This document shows, piece by piece, positions 23,893 through 33,418 of a DNA stretch of 64,000 bases. The stretch comes from Mycoplasmopsis synoviae ATCC 25204 (GTDB taxonomy: Bacteria; Bacillota_I; Bacilli_A; Mycoplasmatales; Metamycoplasmataceae): positions 744,001 through 808,000 of the forward strand of contig NZ_CP011096.1 of the NCBI RefSeq assembly GCF_000969765.1, given 5' to 3'. The position numbers were made by a program, and so were the translations under genes. The notes beneath the pieces are model-generated. The model had not been told where the DNA came from. It worked only from the letters and a program-made list of their open reading frames with translations, and made no database searches. The stretch's first letter is position 1, and each line of letters opens with the position of its first letter.

Positions 23893-23915
23893 TTCTTAAC
23901 TTATGAGGGATGTAT

Positions 23916-24845
23916 ATGAAAACAACCAAAATTCAAAACAATAAAAACCGGTTTTTGTTTGCAATTGACCTTGATGGAACTACCCTTCAATCATCAAGAA
24001 CAGGCGAAATTCACGAAGTTACAATTAAGGCAGTTCAAAGGGCAGTTAAAGAAGGGCATGTTGTGTGCATATTAACTGGCCGTCCTTGAAGAAGTACTCA
24101 AGAAATTTATAAAACTTTAAATTTAAATACCGTTGTCGTAAACTATAACGGTGCACATATTCATCATCCTTTAGACAAAACTTTTATTCCACACATTAAA
24201 TATTTAAACTTAAACGAAGCGCTTTATATTTTAGGCGATGACTATGTTAAAAATGAAATTTCAAATTTAGTAATTGAAGGTCCTGACTGAGTTCAGCTTC
24301 AAAGAAAAGATGTTAATTTAGAAGCTGTTTTTAGCTTGCATAATACTCCAAAGAAAAGAATTGGACTTGACTTTTTTAAAATTCCTCTTCAACCTACTGG
24401 AGTTTTATTTGATGTAAAAGAAACTACAGATCCAGAAAAATTAAGAAAATATTTAAAAACAAAATTTTCTGATTTGGCTGAATTTTCATATTGATCTAAA
24501 GGAGAAGGTCTAACTCCAGTATTTGACATCACCAGCCTTAAAGCATCAAAGGGAAAAGCTTTAAGTATGCTTATGAGATATTACGATATTTCAATTGAAA
24601 ACACAATTGCAATCGGTGATAGCTTTAATGATGTTTCAATGTTTAAAATAGCTAATTTATCAGTTGCTATGCAAAATGCTGATAAGCATGTTAAAAAATA
24701 TGCAACTATTAAAATTAATCACAATAATAAAAACGGTGGAGTTGGGCATTGAATTAATGCCTTTCTAGATAATCCAGAAAAAGAAATAGAAAGATCAAAC
24801 AAAAGAAAAGAAAAAATTCTTTCAGTTCAAGAATCAGATGATTAA
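23916..24845 (+). CDS. HAD-family (Cof-type) phosphatase
   Basis: This is a haloacid-dehalogenase hydrolase, likely acting on small phosphorylated sugars or cofactors. Of 309 residues, motif I is AIDLDGTTL (about 15-23), motif II ILTGRPW, motif III Lys lies in KASKGKAL, and motif IV is AIGDSFNDVSMF, the Cof/IIB pattern with a cap domain between II and III. The tail (EKEIERSNKRKEKILSVQESDD) is charged. Substrate unknown. A terminator stem spans the stop codon. Monocistronic on the plus strand. Confidence 0.87.
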
Positions 24846-24862
24846 AATCATTTGATTTTTTT
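24832..24862 (+). terminator. Terminator spanning the HAD stop codon
   Basis: AATCAGATGAT (24832-24842) pairs with ATCATTTGATT (24847-24857, one G-U) around a TAAA loop, followed by TTTTTTT. The last codons and the stop are part of the stem. The next gene starts seven bases after it. Confidence 0.8.
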
Positions 24863-24868
24863 AATACT

Positions 24869-25597
24869 ATGGCAGATTTAAAAATTTACAGAGACGAAGC
24901 AGAAATAAAAAAAATTTACGATAAAAGTAAATTTGTTTTTGGAATCGACGAAGTAGGAGTTGGAGAGTTTTTTACTCCATTAATAGCAACTGCGGTTTAT
25001 GTTCCAAAAGATAAACTAGAGCTTTTAAAAAATTTAGGCGTTAAAGATTCTAAGCTTTTAAGCGATGAAAAAATTAAAAACGTTTTTAACGATATTAAAA
25101 GTCACATTCAATACGCTAGTGCTTTAATTTCACAGAAAAGCTACAACATTTTATTTACAAAATTTAATGCTAATGAAATTAAATTTTTAGCGCATGCTGA
25201 AGCTATAAATAACTTAAGAAAAAAAGTTAAAAAAAGTGAGCTTTTAATAATAGACGCTTATGTAAATAGCGATCCATCATTTAATAAATACTACGAAAAA
25301 ATAATAGTTTCTTACAAAGACTTATATGGCTTTAGCCCTTGAAAAGAAAAAATTGCAATTCTTAAAAAAGCAGAAAGCCACTATATTGAAGTAGCGGTGG
25401 CTTCTATTGTTGCTAGATATGAGCTCTTACTGCAAATGCAAAAGATGCAAGAAAAATTTCCTAAAGCAAAATTTAATTTAGCAAGCAATAAAGAAACGCT
25501 AATGCTTAGAGATAATTTCATAAAGCTTTATGGAAAAGAAAAACTACCATTGGTAGCCAAGGTAGTTTTCAAGTTTAAAGAAGATGCTAAGAAATAA
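24869..25597 (+). CDS. rnhC: Ribonuclease HIII-like (RNase H type 2)
   Basis: It cleaves RNA in RNA-DNA hybrids. The 242-residue protein has the type-2 active-site pattern: GIDEVGVGEFFTPL with D27-E28, KDSKLLSDEKI, the third acid in LLIIDAYVNSD, and ASIVARYELL with the Glu that replaces Asp in HIII. The catalytic domain starts at about residue 22, so the N-terminal TBP-like substrate-binding domain of Bacillus RNase HIII is missing. No Shine-Dalgarno is visible. Its 3' end overlaps degV by 11 bases. HIII rather than HII is inferred from the GIDEVGxGEFF motif. Confidence 0.85.
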
Positions 25598-26480
25598 GAT
25601 TTATGCTTTTTAGTTTTTTAACTAAATGCGCATTCATTTTTGGCATTTTAATTACAACTAATGCTTCAGGTCCAGTGTGAATTGCAACCACTGAAGGAAT
25701 ATTAAATACATAGCAATTTACATTGTATTTTTTAGTTAGTTTATTTTTAAAAGAATTAATTTGTAAGTTATTAGAGTGTAGTAAAACTACATCGTTTTTA
25801 TTAGGATTAAAGTCTTCACTTAATTTATCTTGAATAACTTTAGTAACTACTCTTTCAAAAATTCTTCCTTTACCTTCTTTTTTTAGTTCACCGTTTTCAA
25901 ATTTAATAATTGGAACAATATTAAGCAGCTTGGCTAGCAGCGCAGCTTGTGGGCTTAATCTTCCTCCTTTAACTAAAAAGTTATTGTATTTAGGAACTAA
26001 AGAAACGCTATATTGATCGGTTTTTTCTAAACCAACTAGAAGAGCTTCAAATTCTTCTTCTGATTTAACATCTTTTAATTTGTTTTCAAAGTTTAAAAGT
26101 TGCATTACTGTTAAAAATGCAATCGATTTACTATTGACAACTACAATTTTTGGAAAATCATTTTCTATAGTTTTAAAAAATGAATATTGACTTGATAAAT
26201 ACATTGAAATTGTATAAACAATGATTTTGTCATATTCTTGTGAGAGTTTATCTAAAAGTTCATGTGCTTGACCAATTTTACTTGCAGAAGTTCTAGCAGC
26301 TTTTGAATCTGCCTTAAACACATCAAATAAATTATCTGATGTTAAATCAACGCCATCTAAGTATTCATTTGAATCGATTTCTACAACTAAAGGTAGATAA
26401 TGTCAATTTAGTTTTTCCGCTTGCTCTTTTGTCAATCCACATGAACTATCGACAACAATAGCTATTTTTTTACTAAACAT
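25587..26480 (-). CDS. DegV family (fatty-acid-binding) protein
   Basis: DegV proteins bind fatty acids, and FakB members present them to the FakA kinase for phospholipid synthesis. The 297-residue product starts MFSKKIAIVVDSSCGLTKEQ, the typical VDSS/T opening. It continues with ADSKAARTSASKIGQ (the family TS-Q motif), SLVPKYNNFLVKGGRLS and PSVVAIHTGPEALVV, all diagnostic. The lipid-binding pocket residues Ser/Thr and the HTGP motif are intact. It is transcribed convergently to rnhC, overlapping it. Whether it serves as FakB depends on a FakA elsewhere. Confidence 0.9.
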
Positions 26481-26546
26481 TATTGTTACTAATTGTATAT
26501 TAAAAAATTAAATTTATAACCTAAAAATAAAGCAATAAATAATTAA

Positions 26547-26556
26547 TTGGTATAAT
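26547..26556 (+). promoter_or_regulatory. Extended -10 for ytpR-like/tyrS
   Basis: TTGGTATAAT ends seven bases before the ATG at 26564, so the transcript would be nearly or fully leaderless. Confidence 0.55.
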
Positions 26557-26563
26557 AAAATTC

Positions 26564-27163
26564 ATGTTTGTAATAAAAAAATTTAAAAGTAATTTTGAAA
26601 ATATTGCAATAGCTTTTATTAACATGAATGTTAATGTTACAAAGCAATTAAAATTTGAGAATTTTATTGTTTTTTGCGATGATAACTATAATATCAACTC
26701 AGTAAATATATTAGATTTATCAAAGTTAAAATTAGAAAAAAATGAGCTATTTTTTTCAGCTGACAGTAAGCTAAAAACAGCGCTTGAAAAAGAGTTAAAA
26801 AAACTGGATAAAAACTTAAAACTAGGTGAAAATTTAGTTGAATTTTTCACATTTGCAAAAGTTTTAGAAGTAGAAAAACACCCAAAAAGTGATTCGCTTT
26901 TTGTGTTAAAGCTTGACGCAAAACGTGACAAAGAAGTTCAAATTGTAACTAATTCAACTTTAGTTAAAAAAGACATGATAATTTTAATAGCTAATCCTGG
27001 TAGCGTTACTGCTAAAGGTGATGTTATTTTAAAATCTAGCGTTATGGGCATTGAAAGCCAAGGAATGATAATGAGTTATAAAAATGCCGCAGTAGATAAA
27101 GATGGTGTTTTTACAACTAAAGATGAGAAATTAATAGGGACAGAATATTTAATCAATGCATAA
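26564..27163 (+). CDS. YtpR-like protein with EMAP/tRNA-binding domain
   Basis: This is a 199-residue protein with an N-terminal part of unknown fold (about 1-85) and a C-terminal EMAP/Trbp111 OB-fold (about 90-195). The latter shows FFTFAKVLEVEKHPKSDSLFVLKLD, VTNSTLV, NPGSVTAKGDVI and SSVMGIESQGMIMS, the pattern shared with the PheRS beta N-terminus and YtpR. Such domains bind tRNA elbows. It overlaps tyrS by eight bases and is the first gene of that unit, so it may help deliver tRNA to TyrRS in trans (inference). Bacillus YtpR has no established function. Confidence 0.87.
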   Translation: MFVIKKFKSNFENIAIAFINMNVNVTKQLKFENFIVFCDDNYNINSVNILDLSKLKLEKNELFFSADSKLKTALEKELKKLDKNLKLGENLVEFFTFAKVLEVEKHPKSDSLFVLKLDAKRDKEVQIVTNSTLVKKDMIILIANPGSVTAKGDVILKSSVMGIESQGMIMSYKNAAVDKDGVFTTKDEKLIGTEYLINA

Positions 27164-28391
27164 AGTATTAACTGAATTAAGAGATAGAGAAATACTAAAA
27201 GATATTTCTAACGAAGAAAAATTTTTAAGCCTACCTAAAAATAGTGGAGTATATGTTGGTTTTGATCCAACAGCCGATAGCCTTCATTTAGGGAATTATG
27301 TTCAAATTGTTAATTTAATTAGATTCAAAAAACACAATTGAAACGCTTTAGCGGTTTTAGGAGGAGCCACTGGAATGATAGGTGATCCTTCTTTTAGATC
27401 AACTGAAAGAGTGCTTCTAAGTACTGAAGAGCTTCTTAAAAATAAAAATAAAATTAAATCTCAATTAGAATCTTTTGGACTTAAAGTTTTTGATAATTAT
27501 GAAATCTATAAAGATATTTCTTTTTTAGATTTTCTAAAAAATATTGGAAAGCTAATTAACGTTTCATATATGCTTGCTAAAGATTCTGTAAAAGATCGCC
27601 TTGCTCAAGGACTAAGCTTTACTGAATTTAGTTATCAAATTATTCAAGGATATGACTTTTTGCATTTATATCAAAATCAAGATATATTTGTTCAATATGG
27701 TGGTTCTGATCAATGAGGAAATATCACAACTGGAATTGAAATGATTTCAAAAGTAGTAGGCGATAATCACAAAGCTATCGCTATTACTGCGAATTTATTA
27801 ATAGATTCTAATGGTAATAAATTCGGTAAGTCAACTGGAGGCGGAAGTCTGTGACTTGACGCTCAAAAAACCAAGCCTTTTGACATGTATCAGTTTTTAA
27901 TTAACCAGCCTGATTCAGAAGTTGAAAAACTTCTAAAATGACTTACATTTTTAGGAATTAGCGAAATTAAAGATTTAGTTAATAAACATAATAAAAACCC
28001 AAAAGATAGGCTAGCTCAAAAAGCTTTAGCTTATGAAGTTATTAAAGACATTCACGGAAAAAGCGCGGCTGAAAATTGCACCTTTTTAAGTGAAATGCTA
28101 TTTAATTCAAGTTTAGATTTATCAAAAGTAACACTTGAAAATATGGAGTTTGCCTACAGCCAAATTGAAAGCTTTGAAGTTGAAAAAGGCGTAAATCTAG
28201 TTAACTTTTTAGTTGAAAATAAAATTCTGCAATCAAAGCGGCTAGCCAGAGAATTCATCGCAAGTAAATCGCTAAAATTTAACTACGAATCTATTGATGA
28301 AGACTTTAGCGTAAGCTCTAATTACTTCGAAGGAAAATACGCGACTCTTCACTTAGGGAAAAAGAAAATTTTAATCTGCAAAGTAAAATAA
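27156..28391 (+). CDS. tyrS: Tyrosyl-tRNA synthetase
   Basis: TyrRS charges tRNA-Tyr. The 411-residue class Ic enzyme shows YVGFDPTADSLHLGNYVQIV (HIGH-type HLGN), GGATGMIGDPSFRSTER, FVQYGGSDQWGN (Trp from TGA), and the second signature KFGKSTGGGSLW in place of KMSKS, as in Bacillus-type enzymes. The C-terminal S4-like domain is at about 345-411 (LVNFLVENKILQSKRLAREFI). It is translationally coupled to the upstream EMAP-domain gene. Confidence 0.95.
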
Positions 28392-28398
28392 AAAAACG

Positions 28399-28430
28399 AA
28401 AAATGCCTAGTAGTATATATGCATTTTTTG
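28399..28430 (+). terminator. tyrS terminator
   Basis: AAAAATGC (28399-28406) and GCATTTTT (28421-28428) pair around a 14-base loop just after the stop; the T run of the 3' arm supplies the U tract. Confidence 0.65.
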
Positions 28431-28444
28431 TTTAATTTAATAAC

Positions 28445-28471
28445 GAAAAAACCATTTTAAAATAATGGTTT
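28445..28471 (-). terminator. Terminator of the ribosomal protein operon (after rplA)
   Basis: AAACCATT (28449-28456) pairs with AATGGTTT (28464-28471). On the minus strand the stem is followed by TTTTTTC. It lies about 20 bases after the rplA stop and closes the 22-gene ribosomal run. Confidence 0.75.
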
Positions 28472-28493
28472 ATTTTGTTATTTCGGAAAATTA

Positions 28494-29189
28494 TTATTTT
28501 TCTAATTTAATTTTAATACCAGGCCCCATTGAAGAAGAAACTGTTAAATTTTGCATATATGTTCCTTTAACAGCTGCTGGTTTTAATTTTTTAATTAGGG
28601 AAATTAAAGTTTGAGCATTTTCAACAAGTGATTCTGTTGGCATGCTTACTTTACCTATTAATGAATGAACAACTCCGGCTTTATCGGTACGGTAGTTTGC
28701 TTTACCTTTTTTAAGTTCTTCTACTGCTTTTTCAGGAGTAGGAGTTACTGTTCCAGTTTTTGGGTTAGGCATTAGGCCTTTTGGCCCTAGTTTTTTACCG
28801 TATTTACCTAGAATTGGCATCATGGCAGGATCAGCTACAATTACATCAAAATTATAGTCGTCTTCTTTTAATTTCTGCTCAAAAGCTGCAGCATCAAGCA
28901 CAAAATCTGCTTTAGCTTCGGTTGCTAGCTTTTGTTTCTCAGGATTATTAGTCACCACCAAAACTTTAACGTCTTTACCAGTTCCTTTAGGTAAAAGAAC
29001 TGATCCACGTAGTTGTTGGTCCGCTTTTCTAACGTCAAGATTTAATTTAAAGGCAAGGTCTACTGATGCATCGAATTTTGTATAAGAAGTTTTTTTAGCA
29101 AGCTCAATTGCTTCATGCAAGTCATAAGCTTGATTTGCATCAAATAAAGCACGAACTTTTTGTTGGTTTTTTGAAAGTTTTTTTGCCAT
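28494..29189 (-). CDS. rplA: 50S ribosomal protein L1
   Basis: L1 forms the mobile L1 stalk and, in many bacteria, represses its own L11 operon. The 231-residue protein has the signature [20 protein letters not shown] and [21 protein letters not shown], with the C-terminal [12 protein letters not shown]. The start shares one base with the rplK stop. Confidence 0.96.
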   Translation of the reverse strand: MAKKLSKNQQKVRALFDANQAYDLHEAIELAKKTSYTKFDASVDLAFKLNLDVRKADQQLRGSVLLPKGTGKDVKVLVVTNNPEKQKLATEAKADFVLDAAAFEQKLKEDDYNFDVIVADPAMMPILGKYGKKLGPKGLMPNPKTGTVTPTPEKAVEELKKGKANYRTDKAGVVHSLIGKVSMPTESLVENAQTLISLIKKLKPAAVKGTYMQNLTVSSSMGPGIKIKLEK

Positions 29190-29770
29190 TATTCTTTTTC
29201 TTCTCTTTCTTTTTCGATTACATTAACATCAATAGCTTTACCTTTTGAAGCTTTAAGCTCTTCTTCTTGACTCTTTAAACTCTCTTCTTTAGCTTTAGCT
29301 AAACTTTCTGCTTTAGCAGCCTCTCTTGCTGCTTGTTTAGCTTTAGCAACGTCGTCGTATCCTTCTACTAAAACACCCATTTGTTTTGCAGTTCCAGCTA
29401 CTATCGCCATAGCAGCGTTAACATCATCGGTGTTTAGATCAGGTAATTTATATTCCGCAATTTCTTTTAATTGCTCTAGTGTTATAGTTCCGGCAATGGT
29501 AGTTTTAGCGTTTTTTGATCCACTTTGAATTTTTGCAGCTTGCTTAATTTTATATGAAGCAGGTGCAGTAAATAATTTAAATTCAAAGGTTTTATCTTTA
29601 AAAACAGTAATTTGAACCGGAACTGGCTCGTCACCTCTATCTCTTGTAGCATCGTTAAATGCTTTTGTAAATTCAGGCATGTTAACACCAACACCAGCAA
29701 GTGATGGTCCTGGTTTAGCTTTACCTGCTAAAAATTGCAATTTTGCAACTTTTTGTACGTCTTTTGCCAT
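29189..29770 (-). CDS. rplK: 50S ribosomal protein L11 with C-terminal extension
   Basis: L11 lines the GTPase-associated centre. The family core spans residues 1-142 (KAKPGPSLAGVGVNMPEFTKAFND, QIKQ-like KIKQAAKIQSGS, GTAKQMGVLVE). About 50 more Lys/Glu/Ala-rich residues follow to 193, whereas L11 normally ends near 141. The extension resembles the disordered tails known on other mycoplasma ribosomal proteins. It is preceded by a leader stem-loop and AAGGATAAT. Confidence 0.95.
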   Translation of the reverse strand: MAKDVQKVAKLQFLAGKAKPGPSLAGVGVNMPEFTKAFNDATRDRGDEPVPVQITVFKDKTFEFKLFTAPASYKIKQAAKIQSGSKNAKTTIAGTITLEQLKEIAEYKLPDLNTDDVNAAMAIVAGTAKQMGVLVEGYDDVAKAKQAAREAAKAESLAKAKEESLKSQEEELKASKGKAIDVNVIEKEREEKE

Positions 29771-29793
29771 TTTGTAATTATCCTTTCGATAAT

Positions 29794-29820
29794 GTGGTAT
29801 TAGCGACTATTGTCTCCCAC
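29794..29820 (-). promoter_or_regulatory. rplK leader stem-loop, possible L1 autoregulatory site
   Basis: In the 57-base gap between rplO and rplK the minus strand reads GTGGGAGAC-AATA-GTC, then a spacer, then CCAC. Outer GTGG/CCAC and inner GAC/GTC pairs enclose unpaired purines. L11-L1 operons in many bacteria have a leader mimic of the 23S L1 site with a GTGGGAG start. Position and motif fit; binding is inference. Confidence 0.5.
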
Positions 29821-29827
29821 TTGTTTA

Positions 29828-30277
29828 TTAAAGTTCTTCTACTTTTCCACCAGCTTTTTCAACAGCTTCTCTTGCTGCCTGGCTTACAGAGTGAACTTGT
29901 AGTGTTAATTTTTTAGTTAATTTTCCTTTAGCTAAAACTTTAACAGGTCTTAATTCGACGCTTCTTCTAATTAAGTTTCTTTCAAATAATGACTCAAGTG
30001 TAACTGTTTCATTATTTGAATATCTTTCTTCTAGTGAAGATAGATTAACAACTTGGTATTCAACGTGGTTTACGTTTTTAAATCCACGTTTACCAATTCT
30101 TCTAAATCAAGGGGTTTGACCACCTTCAAATCCTAGTCTGTGCCCTTTACGTTTGTTTTGTCCAGATTGACCTTTACCAGCTTGTTTACCTTTACCAGCT
30201 GCATGTCCTCTACCTTTACGGTGTTTTTCAGGGCGTGAATTTGGTGTAGGTTTTAAATTATGTAATTTTAAAGACAT
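29828..30277 (-). CDS. rplO: 50S ribosomal protein L15
   Basis: 149 residues: [20 protein letters not shown] followed by the Gly/Lys-rich [18 protein letters not shown] and [14 protein letters not shown] (Trp from TGA), ending in the L15 C-domain. It overlaps the rpsE stop by one base. In typical spc operons secY follows; here rplK does. Confidence 0.95.
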
Positions 30278-31023
30278 TATAGTAAATCCTTTACATCTTT
30301 ATCTCTAACTTCAGCAATTTGTTTTGCTGTTCTAAGGTTAAGTAGAGCTTTTACAACTGATTTAACAACGTTTTGAGCTGATCTAGATCCATAAGTTTTA
30401 CTTACTATGTCAGTATATCCAGCAAGCTCGACAACGGCTCTAACTCTTGATGAAGCTATAAGCCCTTTTCCTTTAGGAGCTGGTTTTAGTAAAACTTTTG
30501 ATGCTAAAAATTTAGCAGTAACTTCGTGAGGCACAGTTCCTTTGGTAATTGGAACTTCTACTAAATTATTGTGTGCATCTTTTATGGCTTTTTTAATTGC
30601 ATCAGGAACTTCGTTGGCTTTACCGTGCCCATAACCTACTGTTCCTTTTTTATTTCCTATAACTACAAAGGCGCTAAAGCTGAATCTTCTTCCACCTTTA
30701 ACAACTTTTGTAACTCTGGCGATGTCTACAATTTTTTCTTCGTATTCTGATACGAATTTTCTATCTTTATTATTTCTTTGAAATCTAGGGTTTTTTGAAT
30801 CGGTTGGTTTTTTGGTTTTATCACCGCTGGTGAAGTTTCTTTTTTCAAAGGCTACTTTGTCATTAGAAGCATTACTTGCGTGAGGTTTTCTTTGACCTGG
30901 TTTAAATGCAGGTCTTGGGCCACTAGCAGGCTTGGTAACTACTTTAGTACCAGTAGAAGGGGCTTTAGGAGCTGGTTTTGAGCTAGTGGCAGGTTTAGTG
31001 CTGCTTAGTTTTTTATCTTCCAT
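30277..31023 (-). CDS. rpsE: 30S ribosomal protein S5 with long N-terminal extension
   Basis: S5 shapes the mRNA entry channel and decoding accuracy. The conserved S5 part begins near residue 90 ([21 protein letters not shown]), then [21 protein letters not shown] and the C-domain [20 protein letters not shown]. About 85 preceding residues are Pro/Ser/Thr/Lys-rich and probably disordered; total 248 residues against about 166 in E. coli. The start is the first ATG after the rplR stop, two bases away. No better internal start with an RBS was seen. Confidence 0.93.
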   Translation of the reverse strand: MEDKKLSSTKPATSSKPAPKAPSTGTKVVTKPASGPRPAFKPGQRKPHASNASNDKVAFEKRNFTSGDKTKKPTDSKNPRFQRNNKDRKFVSEYEEKIVDIARVTKVVKGGRRFSFSAFVVIGNKKGTVGYGHGKANEVPDAIKKAIKDAHNNLVEVPITKGTVPHEVTAKFLASKVLLKPAPKGKGLIASSRVRAVVELAGYTDIVSKTYGSRSAQNVVKSVVKALLNLRTAKQIAEVRDKDVKDLL

Positions 31024-31025
31024 GA

Positions 31026-31379
31026 TTAAAATTTAACTCCTTTTTCTCTAACTGCATCAGCAAATGCTTTAACTCTTCCATGGTATAAATATCCATTACG
31101 GTCAAAGGCTACTGTTTCTAATTTTAAGTCTAATATTTTTTGCCCCATTAAAAGTCCTAATTCTTTAGCGGCAGCAACATTACCTCCGTATTTTCCACTT
31201 TTAAGTGAAGATACGCTAGCTAAAGTTACTCTTTTTTGGTCATCGATTAATTGTGCGTAAAAGTTTGCATGCGATTTAAAAACGCTAAGTCTAGGTTTAA
31301 AAGCAGCTCTAGATAATTCACTTTTAGCTCTAAGTCTTTTTTGTTTAACTTTACGAGCTTTATTTCTTGATAAATTCAT
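31026..31379 (-). CDS. rplR: 50S ribosomal protein L18
   Basis: L18 binds 5S rRNA. 117 residues with the typical [21 protein letters not shown] and C-terminal [26 protein letters not shown]. Family-normal length, with rplF upstream and rpsE downstream. Confidence 0.95.
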   Translation of the reverse strand: MNLSRNKARKVKQKRLRAKSELSRAAFKPRLSVFKSHANFYAQLIDDQKRVTLASVSSLKSGKYGGNVAAAKELGLLMGQKILDLKLETVAFDRNGYLYHGRVKAFADAVREKGVKF

Positions 31380-31387
31380 ATTAATGC

Positions 31388-31930
31388 TTATTTAGAAGCT
31401 GTTTTCCCTTCTTTACGTCTAATTTTTTCACCTTTATAAGAAATTCCTTTTCCTGAATATGGATTAGGTTTTCTTATTTCTCTTACAACTGCTGCAAATG
31501 CACCAACTGCTTGTTTATCGATACCTTTTACGCTAATTTCAACTGGTTTTGGAACTTTAACTTCAACGTTACTTGGAACGTCTAATGTTACAAGGTGAGA
31601 ATATCCGGCTGCTACTACTAATTTATTACCTTTTAGCTCAGCTTTATATCCAACCCCTTTGATTTCTAGATTAATTTGGAATCCTTCAGATACACCTTTA
31701 AGCATATTAGCAAGCAGCGCATTGGTTGTTCCATGAAGCTGCTTGGTTGCTTTTTCCTCGTTAAGTCTTTGAGTGGTTAGGGTGTTATCTTGAAGAGTGA
31801 TTTTTACTTTAGGAGAAAATGCTCTTTCTAGTTTTCCCAGCTTTCCGGTAACTGAAACAAAATTGCTAGCAGAAATATCAACTGTAACTCCAGCAGGAAC
31901 TACAAGCACACGATTTCCAACACGTGACAT
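31388..31930 (-). CDS. rplF: 50S ribosomal protein L6
   Basis: 180 residues starting MSRVGNRVLVVPAGVTVDIS with the late signature KPNPYSGKGISYKGEKIRRKEGK. I chose the ATG at 31930 over a TTG five codons upstream, because it has AGGTAG before it and gives the family N-terminus. The TTG would overlap the end of rpsH. Confidence 0.94.
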   Translation of the reverse strand: MSRVGNRVLVVPAGVTVDISASNFVSVTGKLGKLERAFSPKVKITLQDNTLTTQRLNEEKATKQLHGTTNALLANMLKGVSEGFQINLEIKGVGYKAELKGNKLVVAAGYSHLVTLDVPSNVEVKVPKPVEISVKGIDKQAVGAFAAVVREIRKPNPYSGKGISYKGEKIRRKEGKTASK

Positions 31931-31938
31931 ATATCTAC

Positions 31939-32337
31939 CTATCAAATGAAGGCAATGATTTCACCACCAACATTTGCCTTTCTTGCTTCTTTATCGGTCA
32001 TTAACCCTTTTGAAGTTGACATAATACAGGTTCCATATCCTGAAAGTACTTTAGGAATTTCTTCTGATTTAACATAAACTCTAAGGCCAGGTTTTGAAAC
32101 TCTTTTAATTCCTACAATCGCAGATTGTTTGCCTTTGTATTTTAAGGTAACTAGCAGCCTTTTATCAGTTTTTTTAGATCCTTCAACTGAATATGAACTG
32201 ATGTAACCTTCTTCTTTAATTAGCTTTACAATTGCTTCTTTTTTATTTGAGTGAGGAATTTCAACGGTTTTGTGTTTTCTTTGATTTGCGTTTTTTATTC
32301 TAACGATTAAATCTGATATTGGATCTGTTAAAAACAT
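31939..32337 (-). CDS. rpsH: 30S ribosomal protein S8
   Basis: 132 residues with TDPISDLIVRIKNANQRKH at the start and GYGTCIMSTSKGLMTDKEAR. The C-terminus is GGEIIAFIW, where the last Trp is a TGA followed by TAG; S8 proteins normally end in this aromatic, so it is direct evidence for UGA = Trp. Confidence 0.96.
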
Positions 32338-32341
32338 CTTA

Positions 32342-32524
32342 TCAACTCGCTTTCTTTACGCCTGGGATTTTTCCTTCATGAGCTAAATTTCTAAAGCAGA
32401 TACGGCAAATTTTGTATTTTCTTAATACAGAGTGAGGACGCCCACATAATTCACAACGTGTATAAGCACGAGATGAAAATTTTGGATGCTTTTTAGCTTT
32501 TTCAATTAATGCTTTTCTTGCCAT
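32342..32524 (-). CDS. rpsN: 30S ribosomal protein S14 type Z (zinc form)
   Basis: 60 residues with the zinc ribbon CELCG and CRICF, the short Cys-rich S14 form. Shares one base with the rplE stop. Confidence 0.96.
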
Positions 32525-33084
32525 TATTTAGCGCTCTCCTTTGTATGTTTTTTGTCATCAAAAGGCATTCCTAAAAGTTCAAGTAATCTTTTAGATTCTT
32601 TGGCGGTTTTAGCGGTGGTAACCACTACAACGTCAAGACCTTTATTACGACGGATTTTGTCAAATTCAATTTCTGGGAAGATAATTTCTTCTTTAATTCC
32701 TAAAGCAAAATTACCATTTTTGTCAAACGCCTTGTGATTAGCTCCTCTAAAGTCACGAATACGAGGCATTGCTACTGTAATTAATTTTTCTAAAAAATCC
32801 CACATTCTATCTTTACGAAGAGTTACTTTTCCACCCATTGGCATGTTTTTACGTAACTTTCAAGCAGCGTTTGATTTTTTAGCAACTGTTTGATAAGGTT
32901 TTTGTCCGGTAATAAGAGTTAATTCATTTAAAACTTCTTCGATAGCTTTAGAGTTATTTACTTCTTTTCCGGCAGTCATATTTACTACGATTTTTTCGAT
33001 TCTTGGAACTTCCATTACAGAAGAATATTGAAATTCTTTAACTAATGCGCTAACTACTTCTGATTTGTATTTTTGTTTTAACAT
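32524..33084 (-). CDS. rplE: 50S ribosomal protein L5
   Basis: L5 links 5S rRNA to the P-site tRNA. 186 residues; the in-frame TGA at residue 75 encodes Trp ([14 protein letters not shown]). [14 protein letters not shown] and TITGQKP-like [15 protein letters not shown] are followed by the F/W-rich [19 protein letters not shown]. Coupled by one-base overlaps to rplX and rpsN. Confidence 0.95.
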
Positions 33085-33410
33085 TATTGAATTTCCTTTT
33101 TAGTTTTTTTAACAAGACGAACTTTTTTACCGTCTTTGTTTGTAACTCTTCCAAGTTTTGAATATACCGCAGCGCTTGATTTGCTTGCTTTTTTAACTAA
33201 GTAAGCAACATTTGAAACATGGATAGGCGCCTCAACGCTTGTTAAATTTCCTTCTTGATTTTGTTGAGAAGGTTTATTGTGTTTGGTTACCATGTTTACA
33301 TCTTTGATGATAACTTTGTTTTCTTTAACTAGAATTTTTTCAATTCTACCAACTGTGCCTTTGTCTTTTCCAGCAATTACGATTACTTCATCATTTTTCT
33401 TGAATTTCAT
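33084..33410 (-). CDS. rplX: 50S ribosomal protein L24
   Basis: 108 residues with the KOW motif at the start ([20 protein letters not shown]) and [22 protein letters not shown] precedes the ATG. Confidence 0.95.
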   Translation of the reverse strand: MKFKKNDEVIVIAGKDKGTVGRIEKILVKENKVIIKDVNMVTKHNKPSQQNQEGNLTSVEAPIHVSNVAYLVKKASKSSAAVYSKLGRVTNKDGKKVRLVKKTKKEIQ

Positions 33411-33418
33411 AACTACTC

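Noticed and set aside
31388-31945. Longer rplF start at a TTG (MIGRYMSRV...)
   Set aside because: The internal ATG at 31930 has AGGTAG before it and yields the conserved L6 N-terminus; the TTG overlaps rpsH and has no support.
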